Shown: positions 41,892-51,843, numbered from the stretch's first letter. The stretch is 64,000 nucleotides of DNA from Pseudomonas sp. Choline-02u-1 (GCF_002836515.1 NZ_PJBC01000064.1:116372-180371); one strand, 5' to 3'. Notes: generated from the letters alone by a model not told the origin. Numbers and translations are program-made.

Positions 41892-42260
41892 TTACAGCAC
41901 TTCTGGGGCGAGCGAGACGATCTTCATGAACTTCTCAGTACGAAGTTCACGGGTCACTGGCCCAAAGATACGGGTGCCGATCGGCTCTTGCTTGTTGTTC
42001 AGAAGAACAGCAGCATTGCCATCAAAGCGGATAATGGAGCCATCAGCACGACGTACGCCGTGACGAGTGCGGACTACAACAGCAGTCATCACTTGGCCTT
42101 TTTTCACCTTACCGCGAGGAATTGCTTCCTTCACGGTAACTTTGATGATGTCACCGATACCAGCGTAACGACGATGGGAGCCACCCAGCACCTTGATGCA
42201 CATAACACGGCGAGCGCCGCTGTTATCGGCCACATCGAGCATGGATTGAGTCTGAATCAT
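41892..42260 (-). CDS. rplN: 50S ribosomal protein L14
   Basis: A 122-residue beta-barrel protein at the subunit interface: MIQTQSMLDVADNSGARRVM, ASVKEAIPRGKVKKG-like core (TVKEAIPRGKVKKGQVMTAV) and FGPVTRELR near the end. In the classic operon scheme it is the first spc gene, but only 23 bases separate it from rpsQ and no promoter is visible, so S10 and spc genes are probably one transcript here. Confidence 0.98.
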   Translation of the reverse strand: MIQTQSMLDVADNSGARRVMCIKVLGGSHRRYAGIGDIIKVTVKEAIPRGKVKKGQVMTAVVVRTRHGVRRADGSIIRFDGNAAVLLNNKQEPIGTRIFGPVTRELRTEKFMKIVSLAPEVL

Positions 42261-42283
42261 ATAATTTCTCCGACCCCTAGCCC

Positions 42284-42550
42284 TTAGACTTCCACAGCGC
42301 GTTCGAGAACATCAACCAGCGCCCAAGACTTGGTCTTAGCCATCGGACGAGTTTCACGAATAGTGACTTTGTCGCCGATGTGGCACTGATTGGTTTCGTC
42401 GTGCGCGTGCAGCTTAGTCGAACGCTTAACGTATTTACCGTAGATCGGGTGCTTTACGCGACGCTCGATCAGAACGGTGATGGTTTTGTCCATCTTGTCG
42501 CTGACAACACGGCCAGTCAGCGTACGGACAGTTTTTTCGGCTTCAGCCAT
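42284..42550 (-). CDS. rpsQ: 30S ribosomal protein S17
   Basis: Primary 16S-binding OB-fold protein, 88 residues: AEAEKTVRTLTGRVVSDKMD, KTITVLIERRVKHPIYGKYV and TRPMAKTKSWALVDVLERAVEV. A GTG two codons upstream is possible, but the ATG at 42550 matches the family. Two bases after rpmC; last gene of the S10 operon. Confidence 0.97.
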   Translation of the reverse strand: MAEAEKTVRTLTGRVVSDKMDKTITVLIERRVKHPIYGKYVKRSTKLHAHDETNQCHIGDKVTIRETRPMAKTKSWALVDVLERAVEV

Positions 42551-42552
42551 GA

Positions 42553-42744
42553 TCACTTACCTGCCTGCTGGTTGAGCACAGTCTTCACGCGAGCGATGTC
42601 ACGCTTAACTTGCGAGAGCAGATGAGACTGCCCCAACTGGCCAGTTGCTTTCTGCATGCGCAGATTGAACTGGTCGCGCAGCAAGCCGAGCAGTTGCTCG
42701 TTCAGCTGCTGTGCGGATTTTTCACGAAGTTCATTCGCTTTCAT
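42553..42744 (-). CDS. rpmC: 50S ribosomal protein L29
   Basis: A 63-residue two-helix protein near the exit tunnel, a contact for SRP and trigger factor in E. coli. [20 protein letters not shown], then [15 protein letters not shown] and [23 protein letters not shown]. Its ATG overlaps the rplP stop (ATGA), so translation is coupled; two bases separate it from rpsQ. Confidence 0.97.
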
Positions 42745-43157
42745 CACATCACCGTCCGTTTAACAAAGGAGGTGGCGAGCGGCAGCTTTGCAGCAGCCAG
42801 GGCGAAAGCCTCACGCGCCAGCTCTTCAGAAACACCCTCGATTTCATACAGGACTTTGCCTGGCTGAATCTGGGCAACCCAGTACTCCACGTTACCCTTA
42901 CCTTTACCCATACGAACCTCGAGAGGTTTCTTGGAGATCGGCTTGTCCGGGAATACACGGATCCAGATCTTGCCGCCACGTTTTACGTGACGGGTCAGAG
43001 CACGACGCGCTGACTCGATCTGACGAGCGGTGAGACGACCACGAGCAACAGACTTCAGCGCGAACTCGCCGAAGCTGACTTTGCTACCGCGCAGTGCCAG
43101 ACCACGGTTGTGGCCGGTCATCTGCTTGCGGAACTTCGTACGCTTTGGTTGCAACAT
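42744..43157 (-). CDS. rplP: 50S ribosomal protein L16
   Basis: A 137-residue protein near the peptidyl-transferase centre. Start [20 protein letters not shown], the central [19 protein letters not shown] and [20 protein letters not shown] containing the Arg that is hydroxylated in E. coli, then [16 protein letters not shown]. Stop overlaps rpmC; 12 bases after rpsC. Confidence 0.98.
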
Positions 43158-43169
43158 TTGGCGTACCCC

Positions 43170-43856
43170 TTACTTAGCAGCTTTTTTACGAGGCGCTGGT
43201 GCTTGTGGTTTCAGTTCTTCTTGGCGTCCACCAATAACTTCGCCTTTGAAGATCCAAACCTTTACACCGATCACACCGTAAGTGGTGTGAGCTTCGTAGT
43301 TGGCATAGTCGATGTCGGCACGCAGGGTGTGCAGTGGCACACGACCTTCGCGATACCATTCAGTACGTGCGATTTCAGCACCGCCGAGACGACCGCTCAC
43401 TTGGATTTTGATGCCTTTGGCACCAATGCGCATGGCGTTCTGTACTGCGCGCTTCATAGCGCGACGGAACATTACACGGCGCTCCAGCTGCTGAGCTACG
43501 CTCTGCGCAACCAGCATACCGTCGAGCTCCGGCTTGCGGATCTCTTCGATATTGATGTGCACAGGCACACCCATTTGCTTGGTCAGGTCCTGACGCAGCT
43601 TCTCAACATCTTCACCTTTCTTCCCGATAACGATACCTGGACGAGCGGTGTGAATGGTGATGCGTGCAGTTTGGGCCGGACGATGGATATCGATACGGCT
43701 TACGGACGCGCTTTTTAGTTTGTCTTGGAGATACTCACGCACTTTCAGATCTGCGAACAAATAGTCCGCATAAGTCCGACCGTCTGCGTACCAGACGGAG
43801 GTGTGCTCCTTGACGATTCCCAGGCGAATGCCAATGGGATGTACTTTCTGACCCAT
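43170..43856 (-). CDS. rpsC: 30S ribosomal protein S3
   Basis: Protein of the mRNA entry site with helicase activity in the ribosome, 228 residues. Start [22 protein letters not shown]-type domain ([23 protein letters not shown]) and the C-terminal domain [30 protein letters not shown] segment. The frame is open upstream into rplV, but MGQKVHPIG is the family start. Thirteen bases after rplV. Confidence 0.98.
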
Positions 43857-43869
43857 CTCTTCGACTCCG

Positions 43870-44202
43870 TTACTTGTCAGCAACCTTGACAGTGATATGG
43901 CAAGACCGCTTGACGATGCGATCAGCACGGCCTTTGGCACGTGGCATGATGCGCTTCAGCGAACGCCCTTCGTTGACGAAAACGGTGCTGACCTTCAGGT
44001 CATCAACGTCTGCGCCTTCGTTATGCTCGGCGTTGGCTACGGCCGACTCCAGCACTTTTTTCATGATCTCGGCGGCTTTCTTACTGCTGAAAGCCAACAG
44101 GTTGAGCGCTTCGCCCACCTTCTTCCCGCGGATCTGGTCGGCGACCAAGCGGGCTTTCTGGGCGGAGATTCGAGCGCCCGACAACTTAGCGGCTACTTCC
44201 AT
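43870..44202 (-). CDS. rplV: 50S ribosomal protein L22
   Basis: A 110-residue protein whose beta-hairpin lines the exit tunnel. [20 protein letters not shown], then [20 protein letters not shown] and the loop/tail [20 protein letters not shown], the part altered in erythromycin-resistant mutants; no deletion is seen. Eleven bases after rpsS. Confidence 0.98.
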
Positions 44203-44213
44203 TTCCTTACCCC

Positions 44214-44489
44214 TTAACGCTTGGCTTTCTTGTCAGCCACGTGCCCGCGATAGTTGCGGGTACCGGCGAACTCGCCCAGTTTGTGGCCGACCATGTCTTC
44301 GTTAACGAGAACCGGGACGTGCTGACGACCGTTGTGTACTGCGATGGTCAGACCGACCATTTGTGGCAGGATCATGGAACGACGCGACCAGGTTTTAATT
44401 GGTTTGCGATCGTTCTTTTCCGCCGCCACTTCGATCTTCTTCAGTAGGTGAAGATCAATAAAAGGACCTTTTTTCAGAGAACGTGGCAC
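44214..44489 (-). CDS. rpsS: 30S ribosomal protein S19
   Basis: Head protein of 91 residues forming a complex with S13: [20 protein letters not shown], then [20 protein letters not shown] and [20 protein letters not shown]. The start codon is GTG at 44489; no ATG is near, and the product starts at the family position. Sixteen bases after rplB. Confidence 0.97.
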
Positions 44490-44505
44490 TGTCGTATCCC
44501 TCTAT

Positions 44506-45330
44506 TTACTTGCGACGACGGACGATCATTTTGTCGGTACGCTTATTACCACGAGTCTTCGCGCCCTTAGTCGGGAAGCCCCATGGCGATACCGGATGAC
44601 GACCACCAGAGGTACGACCTTCACCACCACCATGTGGGTGGTCAACCGGGTTCATGGCAACACCACGAACGGTTGGGCGAACGCCACGCCAGCGTTTGGC
44701 ACCAGCTTTACCCAGCGAACGCAGGCTGTGCTCGGAGTTCGAGACTTCACCCAGGGTCGCACGGCATTCAGCCAGGACTTTACGCATCTCACCGGAACGC
44801 AGACGCAGGGTCACGTAGACACCTTCACGAGCGATCAGCTGAGCCGAAGCACCAGCGGAACGAGCGATCTGTGCGCCTTTACCTGGCTTCAATTCGATGC
44901 CGTGTACGGTAGAACCGACTGGAATGTTGCGCAGTTGCAGAGCGTTCCCTGGCTTGATTGGAGCCAAAGCACCTGCGATCAGCTGGTCGCCAGCACTCAC
45001 GCCTTTAGGGGCGATGATGTAGCGGCGCTCGCCGTCTGCGTAGCAGAGCAGTGCGATGTGAGCAGTACGGTTTGGATCGTATTCGATACGCTCGACAGTG
45101 GCGACGATGCCATCTTTGTCGTTGCGACGGAAATCGACCATACGGTAATGCTGCTTGTGACCACCACCGATGTGACGCGTGGTAATACGGCCATTGTTGT
45201 TACGACCACCAGACTTCGATTTTTTCTCGAGCAGCGGTGCGTGAGGAGCGCCTTTATGCAGCTCCTGGTTGACCACCTTGACCACAAAACGGCGGCCAGG
45301 GGAAGTCGGTTTGCATTTAACGATTGCCAT
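44506..45330 (-). CDS. rplB: 50S ribosomal protein L2
   Basis: Largest protein of the peptidyl-transferase region, 274 residues. N-terminal AIVKCKPTSPGRRFVVKV, the RNA-binding core GRITTRHIGGGHKQHYRMVDF and the C-terminal NPVDHPHGGGEGRTSGGRHP containing the His needed for peptidyl transfer activity. Fourteen bases after rplW and sixteen before rpsS in the S10 operon. Confidence 0.98.
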   Translation of the reverse strand: MAIVKCKPTSPGRRFVVKVVNQELHKGAPHAPLLEKKSKSGGRNNNGRITTRHIGGGHKQHYRMVDFRRNDKDGIVATVERIEYDPNRTAHIALLCYADGERRYIIAPKGVSAGDQLIAGALAPIKPGNALQLRNIPVGSTVHGIELKPGKGAQIARSAGASAQLIAREGVYVTLRLRSGEMRKVLAECRATLGEVSNSEHSLRSLGKAGAKRWRGVRPTVRGVAMNPVDHPHGGGEGRTSGGRHPVSPWGFPTKGAKTRGNKRTDKMIVRRRK

Positions 45331-45344
45331 GATGCACCCCTTCC

Positions 45345-45644
45345 TTACTCAGCACTGCTGCTGAAATCGAGATCTTGGCCTGGCTGAAGGGAGATAACTG
45401 CCTTCTTCCAGTCATTACGCTTGCCCAGACCGCGAGCAGTGCGCTTGCTCTTACCCAGAACGTTCAGGGTAGTGACGCGCTCTACTTTCACGCTGAACAG
45501 GCTTTCGACGGCCTTCTTGATTTCCAGCTTGGTTGCATCAGTAGCAACCTTGAAAACGAACTGACCTTTCTTGTCTGCCAGAACCGTAGCCTTCTCGGAA
45601 ACGTGCGGGCCAAGCAGAACTTTAAATACGCGTTCCTGGTTCAT
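45345..45644 (-). CDS. rplW: 50S ribosomal protein L23
   Basis: Exit-site protein of 99 residues, docking place for trigger factor and [23 protein letters not shown], then [20 protein letters not shown] and the basic loop [22 protein letters not shown] overlaps the rplD stop by four bases (ATGA). Confidence 0.98.
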
Positions 45645-46243
45645 CCCAGCAGCTCCTCGAATTTCTTCACGGCCGACACGGTGATCAACACCTTGTCGTA
45701 TGCGATCAGACTAACTGGATCGGAACCTTGCACGTCACGTACATCTACGTGCGGCAGGTTGCGAGCAGCCAGGTACAGGTTCTGATCAACAGCGTCCGAC
45801 ACGATCAGAACATCGGTCAGGCTCATGTTGTTCAGTTTGCCCAGCAGATCTTTGGTTTTCGGAGTTTCAACAGCGAAATCCTGAACCACGACCAGACGAT
45901 CAGTACGCACCAGCTCAGCAAGGATGGAACGCATTGCTGCGCGATACATCTTCTTGTTCAGCTTCTGGGAGTGATCCTGTGGACGAGCTGCAAAAGTGGT
46001 ACCGCCGCCACGCCAGATTGGGCTACGGATAGTACCGGCACGAGCACGGCCAGTACCTTTCTGACGCCATGGGCGCTTGCCGCCACCACGAACGTCGGAA
46101 CGGGTCTTCTGCTGCTTGCTACCTTGACGGCCGCCGGCCATGTAGGCCACGACTGCTTGGTGAACCAGCGTCTCGTTGAATTCGCCGCCAAATGTCAGTT
46201 CGGAAACTTCGATCGCTTGAGCGTCATTTACATTTAATTGCAT
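45641..46243 (-). CDS. rplD: 50S ribosomal protein L4
   Basis: A 200-residue protein with an extended loop in the exit tunnel ([20 protein letters not shown] at about 60-80). In E. coli L4 also represses the S10 operon through its long leader; the leader found here (about 55 nt) is much shorter, so that control may be missing. Twelve bases after rplC, overlapping rplW by four. Confidence 0.98.
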
Positions 46244-46255
46244 GTCAGCTTCCCC

Positions 46256-46891
46256 TTAACCGCGAGCCTTGGCTGCTGGACGTACAACCAGGTTGCCGCC
46301 AGTAGCGCCAGGAACAGCACCCTTGACCAACAACAGATTGCGTTCAGCGTCCACGCGCACTACTTCCAGGGACTGCACGGTCACGCGCTCAGCGCCCATA
46401 TGACCGGACATTTTTTTGCCCTTGAATACACGACCAGGAGTCTGGCACTGGCCGATAGAGCCTGGGACGCGGTGGGATACGGAGTTACCGTGGGTGTTAT
46501 CTTGCCCGCGGAAATTCCAACGCTTGATCGTACCCTGGAAGCCTTTACCTTTGGACTGACCGGTTACATCAACCAGTTGACCAGCGGCGAAGATTTCAGC
46601 GTTGATCAGATCGCCAGCCTGGTACTCGCCTTCTTCAAGGCGGAATTCCATGGTGGTGCGACCGGCGGCAACGTTCGCTTTAGCGAAGTGGCCAGCCTGA
46701 GCTGCTGTTACACGCGAAGCACGACGCTCGCCGACAGTGACTTGCACTGCACGATAGCCATCGGTCTCTTCAGTTTTGAACTGGGTGACGCGATTCGGCT
46801 CGATCTCAATGACCGTGACCGGAATGGAGACACCTTCTTCGGTGAAAATACGGGTCATACCGCATTTACGACCGACTACACCAATAGTCAT
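46256..46891 (-). CDS. rplC: 50S ribosomal protein L3
   Basis: Large-subunit protein of 211 residues reaching the peptidyl-transferase centre: TIGVVGRKCGMTRIFTEEGV, the loop TGQSKGKGFQGTIKRWNF (with the Gln methylated in E. coli nearby) and RVPGSIGQCQTPGRVFKGKK. An in-frame extension upstream is not conserved; ATG at 46891 fits the family. Eighty bases after rpsJ, the largest gap inside the S10 operon. Confidence 0.98.
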   Translation of the reverse strand: MTIGVVGRKCGMTRIFTEEGVSIPVTVIEIEPNRVTQFKTEETDGYRAVQVTVGERRASRVTAAQAGHFAKANVAAGRTTMEFRLEEGEYQAGDLINAEIFAAGQLVDVTGQSKGKGFQGTIKRWNFRGQDNTHGNSVSHRVPGSIGQCQTPGRVFKGKKMSGHMGAERVTVQSLEVVRVDAERNLLLVKGAVPGATGGNLVVRPAAKARG

Positions 46892-46971
46892 GTTGTAAAC
46901 CTCATGAGTGTACGGGGCTTTCACCCGCTATGGCCGCCCATTTCAGAGCGTTACACGACCAAGACCGAGTC

Positions 46972-47283
46972 TTAGCCGAGGCTGATCTGCACTTCCACAC
47001 CGGCCGCAAGATCAAGCTTCATCAGCGCATCAACGGTTTTATCCGTTGGCTGGACGATGTCCAGAACACGCTTATGAGTGCGGATCTCGTACTGGTCACG
47101 CGCGTCTTTGTTGACGTGCGGGGAAACCAGAACGGTGAACCGCTCTTTACGGGTAGGCAGTGGAATTGGACCACGCACTTGAGCACCAGTACGTTTCGCG
47201 GTTTCCACGATTTCCTGGGTTGATTGGTCGATCAGGCGATGGTCAAAAGCCTTCAACCTGATACGGATTTGCTGATTTTGCAT
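46972..47283 (-). CDS. rpsJ: 30S ribosomal protein S10 / NusE
   Basis: A 103-residue protein with two roles: small-subunit head protein, and antitermination partner of NusB and Nus[21 protein letters not shown], then [20 protein letters not shown] and [20 protein letters not shown] are family-typical. First gene of the S10 operon, 55-60 nt after the predicted transcription start. Confidence 0.98.
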
Positions 47284-47345
47284 TGGATTTCAGACTCCGG
47301 CTGCTATTCCCACCGGGCGCAATACGCCCGTTAAAAGGAGGCGCA

Positions 47346-47374
47346 ATTCTATAGACGCCCCCGATAGGTGTCAA
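47346..47374 (-). promoter_or_regulatory. Promoter of the S10 operon
   Basis: Minus strand TTGACA (47374-47369, consensus -35), 17-bp spacer, TAGAAT (47351-47346). The start is predicted near 47339, giving a leader of about 55 nt that contains one CGGGCG/CGCCCG hairpin. The -35 lies a few bases after the tuf terminator. Confidence 0.88.
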
Positions 47375-47380
47375 CCCAAT

Positions 47381-47410
47381 AAAAAAGCCCCCGCTGAGCG
47401 GGGGCTTTTT
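47381..47410. terminator. Terminator of the str operon (after tuf)
   Basis: AAAGCCCCCGCT and its near-perfect complement GCGGGGGCTTT with A- and T-runs on either side: a strong hairpin immediately before the S10 promoter. Confidence 0.95.
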
Positions 47411-47437
47411 CAATCCATCAAGCTGACCTTAAAAGTC

Positions 47438-48631
47438 TTACTCGATGATTTTGGCTACGACGCCAGCGCCGACGGTACGACCGCCTTCACGGATAGCGAA
47501 ACGCAGACCGTCTTCCATCGCGATGGTTTTGATCAGGGTAACAGTCATCTGAATGTTGTCACCTGGCATTACCATTTCAACGCCTTCTGGCAGCTCGCAG
47601 TTACCAGTCACGTCAGTAGTACGGAAGTAGAACTGTGGACGGTAGCCTTTGAAGAACGGAGTGTGGCGGCCGCCTTCTTCCTTGCTCAGAACGTAAACTT
47701 CTGCGGTGAACTTGGTGTGCGGCTTGACCGAACCTGGCTTGACCAGAACCTGGCCACGCTCAACGTCGTCACGCTTGGTACCACGCAGCAGAACGCCGCA
47801 GTTCTCGCCAGCACGACCTTCGTCGAGCAGCTTGCGGAACATCTCAACACCAGTGCAGGTGGTGGTGGTGGTGTCACGCAGACCAACGATTTCCAGTGCA
47901 TCCTGAACGCGAACGATACCGCGCTCGATACGACCAGTCACAACAGTACCGCGACCGGAGATCGAGAATACGTCTTCGATTGGCATCAGGAATGGCTTGT
48001 CGATCATACGAACTGGTTCTGGAATGTAGGTATCCAGAGTTTCAACCAGTTTACGAACGGCAGTGGTGCCCATTTCGTTGTCGTCTTTGCCTTCCAGCGC
48101 CATACGAGCCGAACCGATGATGATCGGAGTGTCGTCGCCTGGGAAGTCGTAGGTCGACAGCAGGTCACGAACTTCCATCTCAACCAGTTCCAGCAGCTCA
48201 GCGTCGTCTACCAGGTCAGCCTTGTTCAGGAAAACCACGATGTACGGAACGCCTACCTGACGGGACAGCAGGATGTGCTCACGGGTTTGCGGCATCGGAC
48301 CATCAGCTGCCGAGCAAACCAGGATCGCGCCGTCCATCTGGGCAGCACCGGTGATCATGTTCTTCACGTAGTCAGCGTGACCTGGGCAGTCAACGTGAGC
48401 GTAGTGACGAATAGTCGAGTTGTACTCAACGTGAGCGGTGTTGATAGTGATACCGCGAGCTTTTTCTTCTGGTGCGCTGTCGATCTTGTCGAATTCAACG
48501 ACGGCCGAACCGAAAACTTCGGAGCAGACGCGAGTCAGAGCAGCAGTCAGAGTGGTTTTACCGTGGTCAACGTGACCAATGGTGCCAACGTTGACGTGCG
48601 GTAGGGAACGATCAAATTTTTCTTTAGCCAC
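47438..48631 (-). CDS. tuf: Elongation factor Tu
   Basis: GTPase of 397 residues that delivers aminoacyl-tRNA to the ribosome. P-loop GHVDHGKT (residues 19-26), switch region ARGITINTAHVEY, DCPGHADY (G3), NKAD (G4) and GSAR (G5), then domains II and III ending MEDGLRFAIREGGRTVGAGV. The start codon is GTG, preceded by TAGGAG. Last gene of the str operon, 31 bases after fusA. A second tuf copy is expected just beyond the right edge, before tRNA-Trp, as in P. aeruginosa. Confidence 0.98.
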   Translation of the reverse strand: MAKEKFDRSLPHVNVGTIGHVDHGKTTLTAALTRVCSEVFGSAVVEFDKIDSAPEEKARGITINTAHVEYNSTIRHYAHVDCPGHADYVKNMITGAAQMDGAILVCSAADGPMPQTREHILLSRQVGVPYIVVFLNKADLVDDAELLELVEMEVRDLLSTYDFPGDDTPIIIGSARMALEGKDDNEMGTTAVRKLVETLDTYIPEPVRMIDKPFLMPIEDVFSISGRGTVVTGRIERGIVRVQDALEIVGLRDTTTTTCTGVEMFRKLLDEGRAGENCGVLLRGTKRDDVERGQVLVKPGSVKPHTKFTAEVYVLSKEEGGRHTPFFKGYRPQFYFRTTDVTGNCELPEGVEMVMPGDNIQMTVTLIKTIAMEDGLRFAIREGGRTVGAGVVAKIIE

Positions 48632-48662
48632 GACAATTAACTCCTAGCCTAAAGGGGCTGAA

Positions 48663-50768
48663 TCAGCCTTGTTTTTTGGTTACGGATTCGACGATGTGCG
48701 ACGGAGCCGTATCGTATTTTTTGAATTCCATAGAGTAGCTTGCGCGACCCTGGGACATGGAACGAACGTCGGTCGCATAACCGAACATCTCACCCAGTGG
48801 AACCTCGGCACGGATAACCTTGCCGGACACTGTGTCTTCCATACCCTGGATCATGCCGCGACGACGGTTAAGGTCGCCCATCACATCACCCATATAGTCT
48901 TCAGGCGTAACAACCTCTACCGCCATGATCGGCTCGAGCAACTCACCACCGCCCTTCTGGGCCAGTTGCTTGGTCGCCATGGAAGCAGCCACTTTAAACG
49001 CCATCTCGTTGGAGTCGACGTCGTGGTAAGAACCATCGAACACGGTAGCCTTCAGGCCGATCAGCGGATAGCCGGCAACAACGCCGTTCTTCATCTGCTC
49101 TTCGATACCCTTCTGGATAGCCGGGATGTATTCCTTAGGAACCACACCACCTACAACTTCGTTCACGAATTGCAGACCTTCCTGACCTTCGTCAGCAGGA
49201 GCAAAACGGATCCAGCAGTGACCGAACTGGCCGCGACCACCGGACTGACGAACGAACTTGCCTTCGATTTCACAGTTCTTCGTGATGCGCTCACGATACG
49301 AAACCTGAGGCTTGCCGATGTTGGCTTCGACGTTGAACTCACGGCGCATCCGGTCAACCAGGATGTCCAGGTGCAGCTCGCCCATGCCGGAGATGATCGT
49401 CTGACCAGTCTCTTCATCAGTTTTAACGCGGAAAGACGGGTCTTCCTGAGCGAGTTTGCCCAGAGCGATACCCATTTTTTCCTGGTCATCCTTGGTCTTA
49501 GGCTCTACGGCAACCGAAATAACCGGCTCCGGGAAGTCCATGCGAACCAGGATGATTGGCTTGTCAGCGTTGCAGAGGGTTTCACCAGTGGTGACGTCCT
49601 TCATGCCGATCAGGGCCGCGATGTCACCAGCGCGCACTTCCTTGATCTCTTCACGGGCGTTTGCGTGCATTTGCACCATACGACCCACGCGCTCTTTCTT
49701 GCCTTTGACCGAGTTGATCACGCCGTCGCCAGAGTTCAACACGCCCGAGTAAACACGGACGAAGGTCAGAGTACCCACGAATGGGTCGGTAGCGATCTTG
49801 AACGCCAGAGCCGCGAAAGGCTCGTTGTCGTCTGCATGACGCTCCATCTCTTCTTCCTCGTTATCAGGGTTGGAACCCTTGATAGCAGGAATGTCGGTCG
49901 GAGCTGGCAGGTAGTCGATAACGGCGTCGAGAACCAGGGGCACGCCCTTGTTCTTGAACGAAGAACCGCAAACGGCCAGAACGATTTCGCCGGCGATAGT
50001 ACGCTGACGCAAAGCAGCCTTGATCTCTTCGATCGACAGCTCTTCGCCTTCCAGGTACTTGTTCATCAGCTCTTCATTGGCTTCGGCGGCAGCTTCAACC
50101 ATGTTGTTGCGCCACTCTTCAGCCAGCTCTTGCAGCTCGGCAGGAATGTCCTTGCGAACAGGAACCATACCTTTGTCGGAGTCGTTCCAGTAGACAGCTT
50201 GCATGTTGATCAGATCGATCTGACCCTGGAAGTTGTCTTCGGAACCGATGGCCAACTGGATTGGCACCGGAGTGTGACCCAGACGCTGCTTGATCTGACC
50301 GATCACGCGCAGGAAGTTGGCGCCGGCACGGTCCATCTTGTTTACGTAAACAAGACGCGGAACGCCGTATTTGTTGGCTTGACGCCATACGGTTTCCGAC
50401 TGCGGCTCAACACCCGAAGTACCGCAGAACACAACGACAGCGCCGTCGAGTACGCGCAGGGAACGCTCAACTTCAATGGTGAAGTCAACGTGGCCCGGGG
50501 TATCGATTACGTTGAAACGGTGCTCGTGAGAGTACTGCTTCTCGGAACCTTTCCAGAAGGCGGTAATGGCAGCAGAAGTAATGGTAATACCACGCTCCTG
50601 CTCCTGAACCATCCAGTCTGTGGTCGCGGCGCCATCATGCACCTCGCCCATTTTGTGACTTTTGCCGGTGTAAAACAGCACGCGCTCGGTGGTGGTGGTT
50701 TTACCAGCATCCACGTGAGCGACGATACCGATGTTACGGTAGCGGCTAATCGGAGTAGTACGAGCCAT
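48663..50768 (-). CDS. fusA: Elongation factor G
   Basis: Translocation GTPase of 701 residues. P-loop AHVDAGKT (17-24), DTPGHVDF (G3), NKMD (G4); domain II after FAALAFKIATDPFVGTLTFV, and domains III-V with RIRYRE-like GKPQVSYRERITK and GYPLIGLKATVFDGSYHDVD. Residues altered in fusidic-acid or aminoglycoside-tolerant mutants were not examined one by one. Thirty bases after rpsG and 31 before tuf, in the str operon. Confidence 0.98.
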   Translation of the reverse strand: MARTTPISRYRNIGIVAHVDAGKTTTTERVLFYTGKSHKMGEVHDGAATTDWMVQEQERGITITSAAITAFWKGSEKQYSHEHRFNVIDTPGHVDFTIEVERSLRVLDGAVVVFCGTSGVEPQSETVWRQANKYGVPRLVYVNKMDRAGANFLRVIGQIKQRLGHTPVPIQLAIGSEDNFQGQIDLINMQAVYWNDSDKGMVPVRKDIPAELQELAEEWRNNMVEAAAEANEELMNKYLEGEELSIEEIKAALRQRTIAGEIVLAVCGSSFKNKGVPLVLDAVIDYLPAPTDIPAIKGSNPDNEEEEMERHADDNEPFAALAFKIATDPFVGTLTFVRVYSGVLNSGDGVINSVKGKKERVGRMVQMHANAREEIKEVRAGDIAALIGMKDVTTGETLCNADKPIILVRMDFPEPVISVAVEPKTKDDQEKMGIALGKLAQEDPSFRVKTDEETGQTIISGMGELHLDILVDRMRREFNVEANIGKPQVSYRERITKNCEIEGKFVRQSGGRGQFGHCWIRFAPADEGQEGLQFVNEVVGGVVPKEYIPAIQKGIEEQMKNGVVAGYPLIGLKATVFDGSYHDVDSNEMAFKVAASMATKQLAQKGGGELLEPIMAVEVVTPEDYMGDVMGDLNRRRGMIQGMEDTVSGKVIRAEVPLGEMFGYATDVRSMSQGRASYSMEFKKYDTAPSHIVESVTKKQG

Positions 50769-50798
50769 AAAGCCCTCGCAAAATTAGTGAAGCTAAAA

Positions 50799-51272
50799 TT
50801 AGAAGCGGTAGTGCGAGAAAGCTTTGTTAGCTTCGGCCATACGGTGCACGTCTTCACGCTTCTTAACAGCAGCACCTTTACCTTCAGCAGCATCCAGCAG
50901 TTCGCCAGCCAAACGCAGAGCCATAGACTTCTCGCCGCGCTTACGGGCGAAGTCTACCAACCAGCGCATTGCCAGAGCGTTACGACGGGAAGGACGAACC
51001 TCGACCGGAACCTGGTAAGTAGCACCACCAACGCGGCGCGACTTCACTTCGACCAGCGGAGCGATGGCGTCGAGTGCTTTTTCGAAGAGTTCCAGGGGAT
51101 CGGTGCCAGCCTTACGGGCCGCAACGGTTTCCAGGGCACCATAAACGATACGCTCGGCAACGGCTTTCTTGCCGCTTTCCATAACGTGGTTCATGAATTT
51201 GGCGAGGATCTGGCTTCCGTATTTCGGATCGTCCAGAATCTCACGCTTTGCTGCTACGCGACGTCTTGGCAT
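50799..51272 (-). CDS. rpsG: 30S ribosomal protein S7
   Basis: Primary 16S-binding protein of the head, 157 residues: PRRRVAAKREILDDPKYGSQ, KSRRVGGATYQVPVEVRPSR with the beta-hairpin at the E site, and a basic tail (NKAFSHYRF). In E. coli S7 binds the rpsL-rpsG spacer and represses translation; the spacer here is 108 nt, similar in size. Confidence 0.98.
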   Translation of the reverse strand: MPRRRVAAKREILDDPKYGSQILAKFMNHVMESGKKAVAERIVYGALETVAARKAGTDPLELFEKALDAIAPLVEVKSRRVGGATYQVPVEVRPSRRNALAMRWLVDFARKRGEKSMALRLAGELLDAAEGKGAAVKKREDVHRMAEANKAFSHYRF

Positions 51273-51380
51273 GATAAGCCCTCAAGCGGTCTTCAGGTTA
51301 GCTCGGGACAGATCCAGAGGATGCGTGCCCGACCTTACTCTTATCGACTCAATAAAATTGAAAAACTGCAAAACGGCCGA

Positions 51381-51752
51381 TTACTTCGGACGCTTGGTAC
51401 CGTACTTCGAACGACCCTGGTTACGGCCTTTAACGCCGGAAGTATCCAAGGAGCCGCGAACGGTGTGGTAACGAACACCTGGCAAGTCTTTTACACGACC
51501 GCCGCGGATCAGGACCACGCTGTGCTCTTGCAGGTTGTGGCCTTCACCACCGATGTACGAGGAAACCTCGAAACCGTTGGTCAGACGCACACGGCAAACT
51601 TTACGCAGTGCCGAGTTAGGTTTTTTCGGCGTGGTGGTGTACACACGGGTGCACACGCCACGACGTTGCGGGCAGTTCTGCAGCGCAGGCACGTCGGATT
51701 TCTCGACGATACGCTTACGCGGCTGACGTACCAGCTGGTTGATAGTTGCCAT
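51381..51752 (-). CDS. rpsL: 30S ribosomal protein S12
   Basis: Decoding-centre protein of 123 residues. Lys43 ([13 protein letters not shown]) and Lys88 ([13 protein letters not shown]) are the wild-type residues, so the gene predicts streptomycin sensitivity; Asp89 is the site of methylthiolation. First gene of the str operon (rpsL-rpsG-fusA-tuf), with its own promoter about 100 bases upstream, after rpoC. Confidence 0.98.
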
Positions 51753-51843
51753 CTACTAGCTCCACTGTTGTCTTGCGACGCTATTGTCTTGCAAGAAAAG
51801 CAAAATGGCAGGAACGAATTCCCGCCAAATTTAGGGGATCAAG

